Source: CBDFGN01 sp965247065
GTDB lineage: Bacteria > Bacteroidota > Bacteroidia > Cytophagales > Cyclobacteriaceae
Length of the DNA: 64,000 nucleotides
Direction: 5' to 3'
Assembly: GCA_965247065.1 (NCBI GenBank)
Contig: CBDFGN010000006.1
Coordinates: 1,550,001 to 1,614,000 of the forward strand
Part shown: one piece after another, positions 25,408 to 34,192 of the stretch
How the letters are laid out: each line of letters opens with the position of its first letter
Numbering within the stretch: the first letter of the stretch is position 1
Position numbers and translations under genes: made by a program
Notes under the pieces: generated by a model
The model's input: the letters and a program-made list of their open reading frames with translations, nothing else
What the model was told of the DNA's origin: nothing
Databases searched by the model: none

Positions 25408-27687
25408 TCAAAAACTGAAGTTATATGAGATTGATGGAATGAAACCAAAGAAACCGGGTTGTACGTACTGAAATGTCTTTCCATTAAACTCAACGCTCAC
25501 CCGGTATGGGGTAGCCTGGTTGTAGAAATTATAGAGGCCCATCTGCCATTCACTGGTAAACCTCCTTTTAGGTCGCGAGCGGATGATAAAATTCAAGTCC
25601 AACCGATGGCTTGGCGACAGTTCTACGGCATTGCGATCAGAATATATTGGAATAAGTTCAATAGCCGTTAGTGAGGCGTTGGGCATCAGGTATTGCCCGG
25701 TTTGAGCCGTAAACCTGGCACCCGAGGAATACACCCATACCCACGACAAAGACACGCGTTCGGAAAGGTCCAGCATACCCACAAACGACAGATCGTGCCT
25801 GCGATCATACCTGGCAGGGTAGGCATTTCCGCCGTTAAGGCCGTCAAACTCCCGGTCGCTTTTACTTAATGTGTAGCCTATCCAACCGCTAAATGGTCCG
25901 CTCCTTTTTCGAATCAGAAATTCCAGCCCATATGAACGTCCTTTGCCGTCTATTAATTCTTCTTCAAAATTATCGTTTAGAAGCAAGCGTGCTCCCTCCT
26001 TGTATTCTATCAGCTTGTCCATTGTTTTATAAAACCCTTCCAGGGAAACATTCACCTGCCAGTTGTCTATTCCGTGAAAAATACCCGCCGACCATTGGTG
26101 GGAAACCTGCGGCTTTACACCATCCGTTGCGGGATACCACAAATCCGTTGGGAGGATTACGGACGATGAGCTAACCCGGTGCATATATTGCCGCATCAGG
26201 CTATAGCTAACCTTGAACGACGTTAATGTTGCCAGTGAATAATTCAGGTTTACCCTTGGTTCAATACCACCATAAAAAGCATCCTCTACACTTGCTGTGG
26301 ATAGCCTCATTCCATAGTACGCCCTCAGTCTATCGGATAGGTGATGGTCGCTCCCCGCATAAATGGCATACTCCATAGTATTGATAAGAGACCCTTTTTG
26401 TGACAATAAGAATTCAGAAATATCACCGCTGGTGTTAATCACATTAGGACGAAAAAAATGGGCTGTCGACTGGAAGCCAAATTCCATCCTTCGATGGGGC
26501 GAAAGGTAGTAGTCCCAGCCGGCTTTAAAGGCTACATCTTGGATCTGCGAGGTGATCCGCAATGAATTGTCCACGAAATCACCGTCAATATTGTATTTGA
26601 ACCTGGTTTGCAGCAATGTAAAATTTACAAACAGCTTATCGTTCGGATAAAGGTGGTTCCAGCGCAGGGCCGTGGTAAAATTGCCCAGGTCAAAGCCGAA
26701 TGTCAGTTCATTGGTGAACTCATCCTCTTCATCTACCTCTTCCTGAACATCCAATACATCTTTACCTAAATAGGTGCTAAAGTAAAGCCGGTCCCGATCG
26801 GAGATGCGGAAGTTCACTTTGGCATTGAGGTCATAGAAAAAATATGGAAGGCTTACCCTTACCAGATTAAAAACTTTGTCGATATAGGTTCTGCGGACGG
26901 CGACCATAAACGAAGCTTTCTCCGGGATGATTGGGCCATCCACCATGACACGGGAGGTGAGCAACCCGACGCCGCCTTTTACATTTATTTTCTCCTTATT
27001 TCCTTCATACATACGGGTGTCCACTACCGCTGATAATCGCCCGCCGTAATGAGTGGGGAAGCCGCCCTTTATTACTGAAACATCCTTAACAGCATCGGGG
27101 TTAAACACGGAGAAAAATCCGAATAGATGTCCCACATTGTAAACCACAGCTTCATCCAGAGTTACCAGGTTTTGGTCGTCAGTCCCTCCTCTCACATACA
27201 TTCCGGTAGTTCCTTCCGCACCCTTAGAAACACCGGGCATTAGCTGGGCGACTTTTAAGATATCCGCTTCCCCTCCAACGCTGGGTATGATCAATGTTTC
27301 CTTGGGCTTAAGAGAGAACACACCCACAAGGGTCGATCTTACTTCGTCTTCAACTACAAAGCTTTCATCACTAACTACTACCTCGTTTAAGGTTTCGGTT
27401 TTGGGAGACAGGTTGAAGTCGATCCTCTTTGAACCATGGGGGTATATGATCCGGTGGATGGTTTGGTAACCTAAATATGAAACCCTTAACAAAAGCGTGT
27501 CTTGAGGAAGCGTCAATGAGAAAAACCCGTAAGGATTGGTGGTTGTGCCCTGTCTGCTCTTTTTGTCGTAAAGGGTTACGCCTATTAGGGTTTCTCCATT
27601 TTCAGCATCATGGACATAACCGCTAAGTGTAGCTTGTGAAAAAGCAACCAATGGAAAAAATGCAAGCGCTAAGATGTATTTGATCAT
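25408..27687 (-). CDS. TonB-dependent receptor with carboxypeptidase-like regulatory domain
   Basis: The 759-residue receptor has a signal peptide (ILALAFFPLVAFSQ). A CarboxypepD_reg-like domain occupies about residues 20-100 (LSGYVHDAENGETLIGVTLYDKK, RVSYLGYQT). A plug (LKVAQLMPGVSKGAEGTTGMYVRGG, HYGGRLSAVVDTRMYEGN) and a barrel ending SISYNFSF follow. It is the middle gene of an operon: the barrel protein upstream overlaps by ATGA, and the DUF4249 lipoprotein downstream starts two bases after the stop. The arrangement suggests uptake of an unknown substrate. The lipoprotein partner is destroyed by IS982, so the system may be impaired. Confidence 0.92.
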   Translation of the reverse strand: MIKYILALAFFPLVAFSQATLSGYVHDAENGETLIGVTLYDKKSRQGTTTNPYGFFSLTLPQDTLLLRVSYLGYQTIHRIIYPHGSKRIDFNLSPKTETLNEVVVSDESFVVEDEVRSTLVGVFSLKPKETLIIPSVGGEADILKVAQLMPGVSKGAEGTTGMYVRGGTDDQNLVTLDEAVVYNVGHLFGFFSVFNPDAVKDVSVIKGGFPTHYGGRLSAVVDTRMYEGNKEKINVKGGVGLLTSRVMVDGPIIPEKASFMVAVRRTYIDKVFNLVRVSLPYFFYDLNAKVNFRISDRDRLYFSTYLGKDVLDVQEEVDEEDEFTNELTFGFDLGNFTTALRWNHLYPNDKLFVNFTLLQTRFKYNIDGDFVDNSLRITSQIQDVAFKAGWDYYLSPHRRMEFGFQSTAHFFRPNVINTSGDISEFLLSQKGSLINTMEYAIYAGSDHHLSDRLRAYYGMRLSTASVEDAFYGGIEPRVNLNYSLATLTSFKVSYSLMRQYMHRVSSSSVILPTDLWYPATDGVKPQVSHQWSAGIFHGIDNWQVNVSLEGFYKTMDKLIEYKEGARLLLNDNFEEELIDGKGRSYGLEFLIRKRSGPFSGWIGYTLSKSDREFDGLNGGNAYPARYDRRHDLSFVGMLDLSERVSLSWVWVYSSGARFTAQTGQYLMPNASLTAIELIPIYSDRNAVELSPSHRLDLNFIIRSRPKRRFTSEWQMGLYNFYNQATPYRVSVEFNGKTFQYVQPGFFGFIPSISYNFSF

Positions 27688-28406
27688 CTTAAGTTGAATC
27701 TAAATCCTAATTCAGCTCCGTGGGTCAACATCCACATGGAGACTCTATTGATTTTATAATAGGCTGGTCCCACGGTGTATCCGACCAGGAAATTTACTTG
27801 GCGAAAAAGTCGCAATTCCAATGTTAAGGGGAAGCTCAATCGTAAAGAGCCACCTTTATGGCCAAAAAGTTTGGTATGCTCTATTTGATCAAAGCCTGGG
27901 GATTTGAGTTCTTCGGCCGTAACAGCAGAGATTGGGATGCCATAGCCAAAAATGGTTCCTGCTCGAATTCGGAAGATTCTGCCTTTTTTTATCTTGTAGT
28001 GATAGCCAACGCTTATTCTGAAATACTGTAGTTCACTGCTTAAGCGGTATAAAGAGGAATCTGTTGATCCTTCAAACCAGTTCATTTCCACAACTTCAGT
28101 GGCAAGGTTCATTGAAATTTCGTGGCGGTGAGGTATGGAATCTCTTGGAACCAACCGTACGGAAATATTAAATGAAAAGCTCGAGAAGGTCCCGGAATCT
28201 TGGTAGTTCGCGGGTGGGGGGGTCAGCAGATTTCCAAAACGGGTTTTGCTTTCCAGTTCTGGGAAAGATACCTCACCGGCATTTCCATTTAGAAATAAAA
28301 ATTCCAATGCAATTGCCTCTACTTTATAGGGAAGAGTGAGTGGTTGAGCCCACACAGTGCCCACCAGCAGTAACCCTAACAAAAGACACAGTGTGCATTT
28401 TTTCAT
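27684..28406 (-). CDS. Probable outer-membrane beta-barrel protein
   Basis: The 240-residue product has a clear signal peptide (CTLCLLLGLLLVGTVWAQP). Its body has alternating strands (FSSFSFNISVRLVPRD, YFRISVGYHYKIKKGRIFRI, VNFLVGYTVGPAYYKIN) and ends in a typical aromatic outer-membrane strand (AELGFRFNLR). No enzyme motifs are present and the family is unnamed. It is the first gene of the operon with the TonB receptor (ATGA overlap, 27684-27687) and the broken DUF4249 gene, so it probably takes part in the same envelope function. Confidence 0.7.
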   Translation of the reverse strand: MKKCTLCLLLGLLLVGTVWAQPLTLPYKVEAIALEFLFLNGNAGEVSFPELESKTRFGNLLTPPPANYQDSGTFSSFSFNISVRLVPRDSIPHRHEISMNLATEVVEMNWFEGSTDSSLYRLSSELQYFRISVGYHYKIKKGRIFRIRAGTIFGYGIPISAVTAEELKSPGFDQIEHTKLFGHKGGSLRLSFPLTLELRLFRQVNFLVGYTVGPAYYKINRVSMWMLTHGAELGFRFNLR

Positions 28407-28515
28407 TGGATGTGGGTCGTTATTCCAGAATTCACCCTACCAGGGCAATCCTTCCTGGGCATATGCCACTGCAACGTTTTCAGTATGGTATTTCTCTTAA
28501 GACAAACGCGAGGTT

Positions 28516-28554
28516 CAAACACCCTAAAAAAATCAAGATTTTTTAGGGTGTTTG
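28516..28554. terminator. Perfect 16-bp palindromic hairpin, bidirectional terminator-like
   Basis: CAAACACCCTAAAAAA pairs perfectly with TTTTTTAGGGTGTTTG around a 7-base loop. It looks like a two-way terminator with A/T tracts inside the stem. It lies between genes that both point away from it, so no present gene ends here. It may be the relic terminator of a lost gene. Confidence 0.55.
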
Positions 28555-28726
28555 GTCTAACGTCGATTAGGAAATGAAGTATCTGGGGAGGAGTTTCATC
28601 TCGCACCGAGGTCTTCTTGAGCAGGCTTGATGAACTGGATCATACCCTGGAATTCTTATAAAAAAAGTAGTTTTACCGCTTCTGTTATTCACTTAAATTC
28701 CCTCCCATCAATTACTGCCTCCAGCT

Positions 28727-28905
28727 AGGAACCTATCCGGACAGCTCCCAAAACACTAAGGCATAAAGCCCAGGCACCGTCGTTTTATCTGACCCAGGGA
28801 GCGCTGCGATGTAAATGGAAAGACTATCGGGACGTCGGGCGGGTTGATAGATTCATCTTTGCTGCTTAAGCTCCATCTCCGGAAAGCACAATCTTCCCGC
28901 TTTAG
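28727..28905. repeat. Dispersed intergenic repeat, member 2
   Basis: It starts AGGAACCTATCCGGACAGCT and matches member 1 (23170) through GGCATAAAGCCC over 45 bases. The middle differs, and it ends near ATCTTCCCGCTTTAGTCCC, equivalent to the TTTCCCGCTTAAGTCC end of member 1. Confidence 0.6.
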
Positions 28906-29298
28906 TCCCTCTAACCAGCTCTTCACGTTTTCTTAAAAGTAAAGGGGCTCCACTCCTCCCCGATAAGAGCCAAACAAGCACAGTCCAAAATTTCCCCGAA
29001 TTGAGATTGCCTGGGAAGAGTCGATCTACGACACTACAGACGAACTGGAATTGGAATTGAGGAATTATTTCAGAAAGTGTAAAGATGATTCAAAGTCTTT
29101 TATTGCCGCGCCCCAATTTTCTTTCTGATCATTCGAGTCTCGTTGTTAGTGCGGATTTGCATAGTCATACTTTACTTCGGCATTCAGGTCTGTGTCCTGG
29201 TGTGAAAATGTGCCTATGAAGTTTGTCCTTCCCGCACAGCCATTTGGGTGACCTTTACTCCTTTCAGCCACTAAGAGGTTGAACCCGCCTATTTTGCC

Positions 29299-29706
29299 AT
29301 GGCCAACCTGAATCAGCCAAAAACCATTCTCCTCATTGATGATGATGATATCCATAACTTCATTTTCGACAAAGTGGTCCAAAATTCCGGTATCCTAGCC
29401 ACGCTTCACACGTACACATCGGGTCAGGGCGGTCTCGATTTCGTGAAGAGTCATCTTTCCGACCAAGATCTGCCCGACATGATCTTCCTTGACCTGTTCA
29501 TGCCAGTAATGGACGGATGGGAGTTCTTGCGCGAATATGGTAAGATTCCCCTTAAGAAGAGGCCGACCTTGTTCCTGTTGTCCTCTTCAGCCAACGGCGT
29601 CGATGAGGCTAAGGCGAGTAAGCACCCTGAGGTGCGAGCCTTTCTCCCAAAGCCTATCACCATGCAAACACTGGCCAACTTGGCCCTTGAATATTTGGCG
29701 GATTAA
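29299..29706 (+). CDS. Single-domain response regulator (CheY-like receiver)
   Basis: The 135-residue protein is a receiver domain only. It has an acidic pocket in TILLIDDDDIHNF, the phosphoacceptor Asp in DMIFLDLFMPVMDGW, the switch Ser/Thr region in LFLLSSSANGVDE and the conserved Lys in AFLPKPIT. There is no output domain, so it must act through a partner, for example as a phosphate relay or a regulator of a histidine kinase. No kinase gene is in the neighbourhood. Base composition is slightly more GC-rich than the surroundings. It appears intact. Confidence 0.92.
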   Translation: MANLNQPKTILLIDDDDIHNFIFDKVVQNSGILATLHTYTSGQGGLDFVKSHLSDQDLPDMIFLDLFMPVMDGWEFLREYGKIPLKKRPTLFLLSSSANGVDEAKASKHPEVRAFLPKPITMQTLANLALEYLAD

Positions 29707-29982
29707 CCCGGTCATGGACCGCCGGACGCAGGCCGATCGCCGAATCTTCTCTCATTAGTAAATCCTCCCCATACAGCAACTCCCTCCTAAAAGCCCTAGC
29801 CAGCATACTCTGGGGTAATTTATCAAAATAGCCCCTGGCCTTGGTACAGCGGGATCCTAGGAATAATATGAGATTTTTGGTAAGTGAATTGAAAACCTAA
29901 TCCCCACAATAGTTAAATCTGAAGAGCCCTCCATAGATTTGATATGTATCTTTATGAATTATATATATCAATTGCTCCCATG
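29707..29982. other. Intergenic stretch, no gene seen
   Basis: Short gap before the acetyltransferase. An in-frame ATG at 29944 would add 13 residues to that protein but does not belong to the family's usual start. Confidence 0.35.
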
Positions 29983-30474
29983 ATAGGTTTAGAAACAGAA
30001 AGATTGATCTTCAGGCAGTGGCAACAAGCAGATTTTGACTCAATCGCTAGATTCTATTCAACTATGGAAACTGCCCACTTCGTTGGAGGAATGAAAAACC
30101 CTGAACAGGCTTGGAGACTGATGGCCACCTACATTGGACACTACGTCCTGAAAGGATACTCCTACTTGGCCGTTGACGAAAAAGCTTCAGGAAATTTGAT
30201 CGGCACCGTTGGGTTATGGAATTCTTATCCATGGCCCGAACCGGAATTAGGTTATTGGCTATTGCCTGAATCTCAAGGCAAAGGTTTTGGGATGGAGGCT
30301 GGCTTAGCCGTTAAGAAATTCGCGCTGGAAACGATGAAAGTGGATTCGTTAGTGAGTTACATTCATCCGGCCAACGAACCTTCCAAAAGATTAGCTAAGC
30401 GCCTGGGCGCTGATTACGACACCACCATTGAGCTGCTCGACTTTGGACCGCATGAAATCCATAGGTATGGATAG
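29983..30474 (+). CDS. GNAT-family N-acetyltransferase (RimJ/RimL type)
   Basis: About 163 residues from the ATG at 29983 (MIGLETERLIFRQWQQADF), the standard start of the RimJ/RimL-type subfamily. The acetyl-CoA-binding region is LGYWLLPESQGKGFGMEAG (Q/RxxGxG/A loop), followed by SLVSYIHPANEPSKRLAKRLG. These enzymes acetylate protein N-termini or small amines; the substrate is unknown. An upstream in-frame ATG at 29944 is less likely because it adds an unmatched extension. The gene stands alone. Confidence 0.9.
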   Translation: MGLETERLIFRQWQQADFDSIARFYSTMETAHFVGGMKNPEQAWRLMATYIGHYVLKGYSYLAVDEKASGNLIGTVGLWNSYPWPEPELGYWLLPESQGKGFGMEAGLAVKKFALETMKVDSLVSYIHPANEPSKRLAKRLGADYDTTIELLDFGPHEIHRYG

Positions 30475-30915
30475 GGACTATGCAAACCACTTAATTTGAA
30501 GCAACCATTAGACGCTTTACTGTTGAAATAGCCAGCCCTGGGCATTCCTAGCTCATCTCCCTCCCCCTTCAAAACCAACATCAAGGTGCGGGTTTGGGTG
30601 TGAACCTGTGTGGGTGATGAGTTGAATCATCTTCCCGCTTTGGTTCTCCCCTCTTTCCAAACCTACAAAAAGTTGTATGCTATGGATACTTCCTCACCGT
30701 TGCCAACGACCCCAAACCAAAACCCAAGACCGAAATAAGCTAGTCGCCGATGCTTAATGGTTTGGTATTTGAAATTTAATTTGAGTTTTGAATTTTGGAT
30801 TTGGAGTTTGTTGTCCCGATGGCTATCGGGATTGTGATTTGTGATTTCACCGGTAGGAACATTAACACTCCCTTTATATAAAAATGAAAACCATGTTCCG
30901 CGGTTATCCGTTAAA
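30475..30915. other. Intergenic stretch before the efflux operon
   Basis: Contains dispersed repeat member 3 (30591-30645) and a small perfect hairpin TCCCGAT-GGCT-ATCGGGA at 30814-30831. No supported gene; a minus-strand frame here consists of low-complexity AT-rich sequence. Confidence 0.4.
30591..30645. repeat. Dispersed intergenic repeat, member 3 (short)
   Basis: Contains GGTGCGGGTTTGGGTGTG and ATCTTCCCGCTTTGG, matching the later parts of members 1 and 2. The 45-base head block is absent. Confidence 0.45.
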
Positions 30916-30924
30916 TAGTTTTGG
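30916..30924 (+). promoter_or_regulatory. Promoter -7 element of the efflux operon
   Basis: TAGTTTTGG fits TAnnTTTG and lies 45 bases before the tetR start. It touches the candidate operator at 30923-30950. Confidence 0.45.
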
Positions 30925-30950
30925 AAACTCAAAATAACATTAGAGTTTTC
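30923..30950. promoter_or_regulatory. Candidate TetR operator palindrome
   Basis: GGAAACTC and GAGTTTTC are near-perfect inverted half-sites (7 of 8) separated by 12 AT-rich bases, just downstream of the -7 element. The position suits autorepression of the operon by the TetR protein. This is inferred from position and symmetry only. Confidence 0.5.
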
Positions 30951-30969
30951 TTAGTTTCAGGATTCAGAA

Positions 30970-31599
30970 ATGAAAGAAAAAATGGAAGTAAAGGAAAAAA
31001 TCATTAATGCCGCTCATGAGCTATTTTTTCAGTACGGCATCAAAAGCATTACAATGGACGAGATAGCCAGGCACCTTTCCATTTCCAAAAAGACGATCTA
31101 CCAATATTTTAAGGATAAAGACCAGTTGGTTTGCGATTTTACCTATCAGGATTTGATGCACGACAAGGAGGAATGTGAAAAGATCTGTGAGCAGGCGGAA
31201 AATTCTCTTGAGGAACTGATTATGGTTTTCAACTTTCACCGTAAAAGGGTCATGAAACTGAATCCTTCACTGCTTTTTGATCTTCGAAAATTCCATCCCA
31301 AAGCCTGGCAGATCTTTACTGATTTTAAACAAAATTTCTTCCTGGGCAGTATTGTTGGGATGTTGGAGCGGGGTATTTCAGCAGGATATTTCAGAAAGGA
31401 GATCAATCCAGAGATCCTGGCGACTTTAAGGATGGAAGAGTTCCAATTGCCGTTTGACAACGCGGTTTTCCCCCGGGAGCGGTTTGATTTTCGGGAGGTA
31501 CAAATCCAGATTTTCAATCTTTTCCTAAACGGGATCATGACTTCGCGAGGAAAGGAAGTACTAAATCAATATAAATCCGAAAAATCTTTGATTCAATGA
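30970..31599 (+). CDS. TetR/AcrR-family regulator of the efflux operon
   Basis: The 209-residue protein has the N-terminal TetR helix-turn-helix at about residues 10-58 (IINAAHELFFQYGIKSITMDEIARHLSISKKTIYQYFKDKDQL), then a helical ligand-binding and dimerisation domain. The first codons contain two ATGs (30970 and 30982). The stop overlaps the TolC start (ATGA at 31596), so it is the first gene of a four-gene efflux operon and probably represses it, by the palindrome at 30923-30950. The inducing compound is unknown. Confidence 0.93.
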   Translation: MKEKMEVKEKIINAAHELFFQYGIKSITMDEIARHLSISKKTIYQYFKDKDQLVCDFTYQDLMHDKEECEKICEQAENSLEELIMVFNFHRKRVMKLNPSLLFDLRKFHPKAWQIFTDFKQNFFLGSIVGMLERGISAGYFRKEINPEILATLRMEEFQLPFDNAVFPRERFDFREVQIQIFNLFLNGIMTSRGKEVLNQYKSEKSLIQ

Positions 31600-32963
31600 A
31601 AGATCTAATTTGCTTTTTTATGACCGGCTTTCTGTCGATGGGCTCTGTTGTCTCGTTGAGCCAGGAGAGAAATGGTTCCCACCTCTTTACTTTGGAGCAG
31701 TGTATTGACTACGCTCTGGAATACAATCAAACCCTGAGGGTTGCTGATCTTGAAAGCGAGTCATCCAGGGTAAGGATTCAGGAGTTTCTTTCAGATGGGC
31801 TCCCGCAATTGGAAGGTGGTGTAGATCTTGCAAATAATTTTAAAGTGCCGACCTCGTTTATTCCGGCCATATTCTTTGATCCCAACGCCGGAGAAGGTGA
31901 TTTTATTCCGGTTCAGTTTGGCACCCAATATCTCGGGAGAGCCTCGGTCGACTTAACGCAGATGATTTTTGACGGAGCATTCTTCATCGGAATGGCCGGG
32001 GCAAGAACGTTTTCCGAACTTAGAGAAAGGGAATTAGTTAGAACAGAGATTGAGGTTATAGAGTCCGTGACCAAGGCCTATTATAACCTTCTGGTGGCTC
32101 AGGCCCGCTATGAACTCATTGAAAAGAACTATGGCAGGCTGGATACTCTCCTAGAGGAAACCAGGTCCATATACGAAAATGGGTTTGCCGAAAAGATGGA
32201 CGTTAACCGGATCCAGGTTGAGTTTAACAACATGGCGGTAGCTAAAAAGAATGAGCGTGAACTTTTGAAAGTAAGCAACGCCCTCCTCAAATTTCAGATG
32301 GGAATGCCTATAAAGCAGAATTTAACACCGGCTGAAAAAATCGAAGTTTTGGAATTTGATCTCGAAAAACTGCAAGTTGAGGACTTCAATTTCCAACGAA
32401 GGATCGAATACGCTATTCTGCAAACCCAGCGAGACCTTAAAATGATTGAAATGAAGTATACCAAAGTACAGTACTTCCCCACAATTGATTTTTATGGTTC
32501 CCTGGGGGCCAACGTTGGATCACAAAGTGCTGGCGATCTTTTTAATACGGAGAGGTGGTTCGGTTTGGGCTTCTACGGTTTGCGTATGAATGTCCCAATA
32601 TTTGATGGCATGAGAAAGCGGAGCATAATTCAGCAAAACAGACTTCAGTTACAACAAATCGATTATCAGGTATCCCGGTTGGAAAATAATATCAATTTTG
32701 AAATTCAGGATTCGCAAACCAGGTTGTTCAACAACATAGAAAATATGAGAACCCAAAAGGACAACATGGCGCTTGCCAACGAGGTTTTTATTACCGCCAA
32801 GGCCAAGTATCAAGAGGGGCTTGGGTCCAATTTAGAGGTAATTGATGCCGGTGCTGCCTACAAGGAAGCCCAGATTAATTACTATGATGCCATTTTTGTG
32901 GCGTTAATATCAAAAGTTGACCTGGATAAAGCTTTGGGGTTATTAACAGACACGAATTTTTGA
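31596..32963 (+). CDS. TolC-family outer-membrane efflux channel
   Basis: The 455-residue protein has a signal peptide (CFFMTGFLSMGSVVSLSQ) and two OEP repeats. The first contains FTLEQCIDYALEYNQTLRVADLE, and later come ARYELIEKNYGRLDTLLEETRSIYENGFAEKMDVNRIQVEFNN, FDGMRKRSIIQQNRLQLQQIDYQ and AKYQEGLGSNLEVIDAGAAYKEAQINYYDA. It forms the trimeric channel of the tripartite pump. It is translationally coupled to tetR (ATGA) and ends 17 bases before the adaptor gene. It appears intact. Confidence 0.93.
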   Translation: MKDLICFFMTGFLSMGSVVSLSQERNGSHLFTLEQCIDYALEYNQTLRVADLESESSRVRIQEFLSDGLPQLEGGVDLANNFKVPTSFIPAIFFDPNAGEGDFIPVQFGTQYLGRASVDLTQMIFDGAFFIGMAGARTFSELRERELVRTEIEVIESVTKAYYNLLVAQARYELIEKNYGRLDTLLEETRSIYENGFAEKMDVNRIQVEFNNMAVAKKNERELLKVSNALLKFQMGMPIKQNLTPAEKIEVLEFDLEKLQVEDFNFQRRIEYAILQTQRDLKMIEMKYTKVQYFPTIDFYGSLGANVGSQSAGDLFNTERWFGLGFYGLRMNVPIFDGMRKRSIIQQNRLQLQQIDYQVSRLENNINFEIQDSQTRLFNNIENMRTQKDNMALANEVFITAKAKYQEGLGSNLEVIDAGAAYKEAQINYYDAIFVALISKVDLDKALGLLTDTNF

Positions 32964-32980
32964 AAATATCAAGGAAAAAA

Positions 32981-34192
32981 ATGAAAATTCAATTATTGCT
33001 GATTTTATTGATGATCACTCAGATTGGCTGCAGTTGGAGCGAAGCCGAAAAATCGTCCATTGAGAAAATGAAACAGGAACTCGGCGAACTTAAAGGGCAA
33101 TCAAGGGAATTGGATGAAAAAATACAAAACCTTGAGAAAGCTATCGAAAACCAAGATCCGGATTTCTCAAGTGACCGCAGTAATGCTACCCTGGTCTCCG
33201 CCATTCCGGTGGAAGTCCGTGACTTTGAGCACAAGATCGAAGTTAGAGGGTCCGTTGAGTCCCGCAAAAATATTATGATCAGCTCTGAGGTGATGGGTAA
33301 GATTGAATCTGTATATGCCAGGGAAGGACAGAAGGTGAAAAAAGGGGATTTGCTAATGGCACTGAACTCCCAGGTTACACGGAACAAAATCGCAGAGCTG
33401 CAAACAAGCCTGGAACTTGCAGAGACCATTTACCGGAGAAGGGGAAATTTGTGGAACCGAAATATTGGTTCGGAAATCCAATACTTAGAGGCTAAAAATA
33501 ATAAGGAATCGATCGAAAGGAGATTATCGACCGAATATTCGGAGTTGGCCAAAACCAGGATAAAGGCCCCTTTTAATGGGGTTTTAGATGAAATTCCGGT
33601 AAGGGAAGGGGAGATGGCCCAACCTGGAATTCCACTTGTCAGGGTCGTAAGTCAGGACGATATGTACATCGAAGCCGATATCTCGGAAAGATATATTGGA
33701 CGCTTTGAACCCGGAGACAGTGGCGAGGTTTATTTTCCGGCATTGGATCTTAGAATCATCTCAACGATTAGTGCCCTGGGTCAGGTGATCAACAGGGATA
33801 ACCGGACATTTTCGGTTGAGATAAAGCTTCCCAGGATGGACATCGAGTTCAAACCTAATTTGGTGGCAGTCGTGAAGTTACGTGATTACCATAATCCGGT
33901 GGCAAAAGTAGTACCAACAAATATCATTCAGCAGGATGGCCGGGGCGATTTCATTTATTTGGTGGAAGCTGAGGAAGGTAATGTAAAGGCTAAAAAAAAT
34001 TACATTGAACTGGGAGTTTCATATAATAAAAATACCGAAGTGGTAGCCGGTTTAACCGGAACCGAAACCGTGATTTTCAAGGGCGTCAGGGAAGTAAGTG
34101 ATGGGGTCCGGGTGCAAATTGCCCAAGAGCCTTCTGACAATGAGTTTTCTGACGTTTCAAATACAGAATTGGAAAATGCAGGATCCGAATAA
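32981..34192 (+). CDS. RND efflux periplasmic adaptor (HlyD/AcrA type) lipoprotein
   Basis: From ATG 32981 (MKIQLLLILLMITQIGCSWS) the product is about 403 residues. It has a lipobox ending in Cys, a short coiled coil (KMKQELGELKGQSRELDEKIQNLEKAIENQ), a lipoyl-like half motif (GSVESRKNIMISSEVMGKIESVYAREGQKVKKGDLL), a helical hairpin, and the second half motif (TRIKAPFNGVLDEIPVREGEMAQPGIPLVRVV). A barrel and a membrane-proximal domain follow. It links the RND pump to TolC. A TTG at 32960 overlapping the TolC stop would add seven residues but spoils the signal peptide. Its 3' end overlaps the RND gene by 17 bases. Confidence 0.93.
   Translation: MKIQLLLILLMITQIGCSWSEAEKSSIEKMKQELGELKGQSRELDEKIQNLEKAIENQDPDFSSDRSNATLVSAIPVEVRDFEHKIEVRGSVESRKNIMISSEVMGKIESVYAREGQKVKKGDLLMALNSQVTRNKIAELQTSLELAETIYRRRGNLWNRNIGSEIQYLEAKNNKESIERRLSTEYSELAKTRIKAPFNGVLDEIPVREGEMAQPGIPLVRVVSQDDMYIEADISERYIGRFEPGDSGEVYFPALDLRIISTISALGQVINRDNRTFSVEIKLPRMDIEFKPNLVAVVKLRDYHNPVAKVVPTNIIQQDGRGDFIYLVEAEEGNVKAKKNYIELGVSYNKNTEVVAGLTGTETVIFKGVREVSDGVRVQIAQEPSDNEFSDVSNTELENAGSE

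Larger units (their letters stand above)
28407..29298. other. Intergenic region of about 890 bases
   Basis: No gene is seen. It contains the promoter region of the outer-membrane operon (left), the palindrome at 28516-28554, and dispersed repeat member 2 at 28727-28905. The remainder up to the response regulator has no clear signal. Confidence 0.4.

Noticed and set aside
30663..30932. 90-codon minus-strand frame before the efflux operon
   Set aside because: Low-complexity AT-rich sequence, no domain or start context; it overlaps the promoter and operator of the operon.
34098..34175. Extended N-terminus of the RND pump
   Set aside because: The extra 26 residues lie inside the adaptor gene and do not resemble the family; ATG 34176 gives a normal start.
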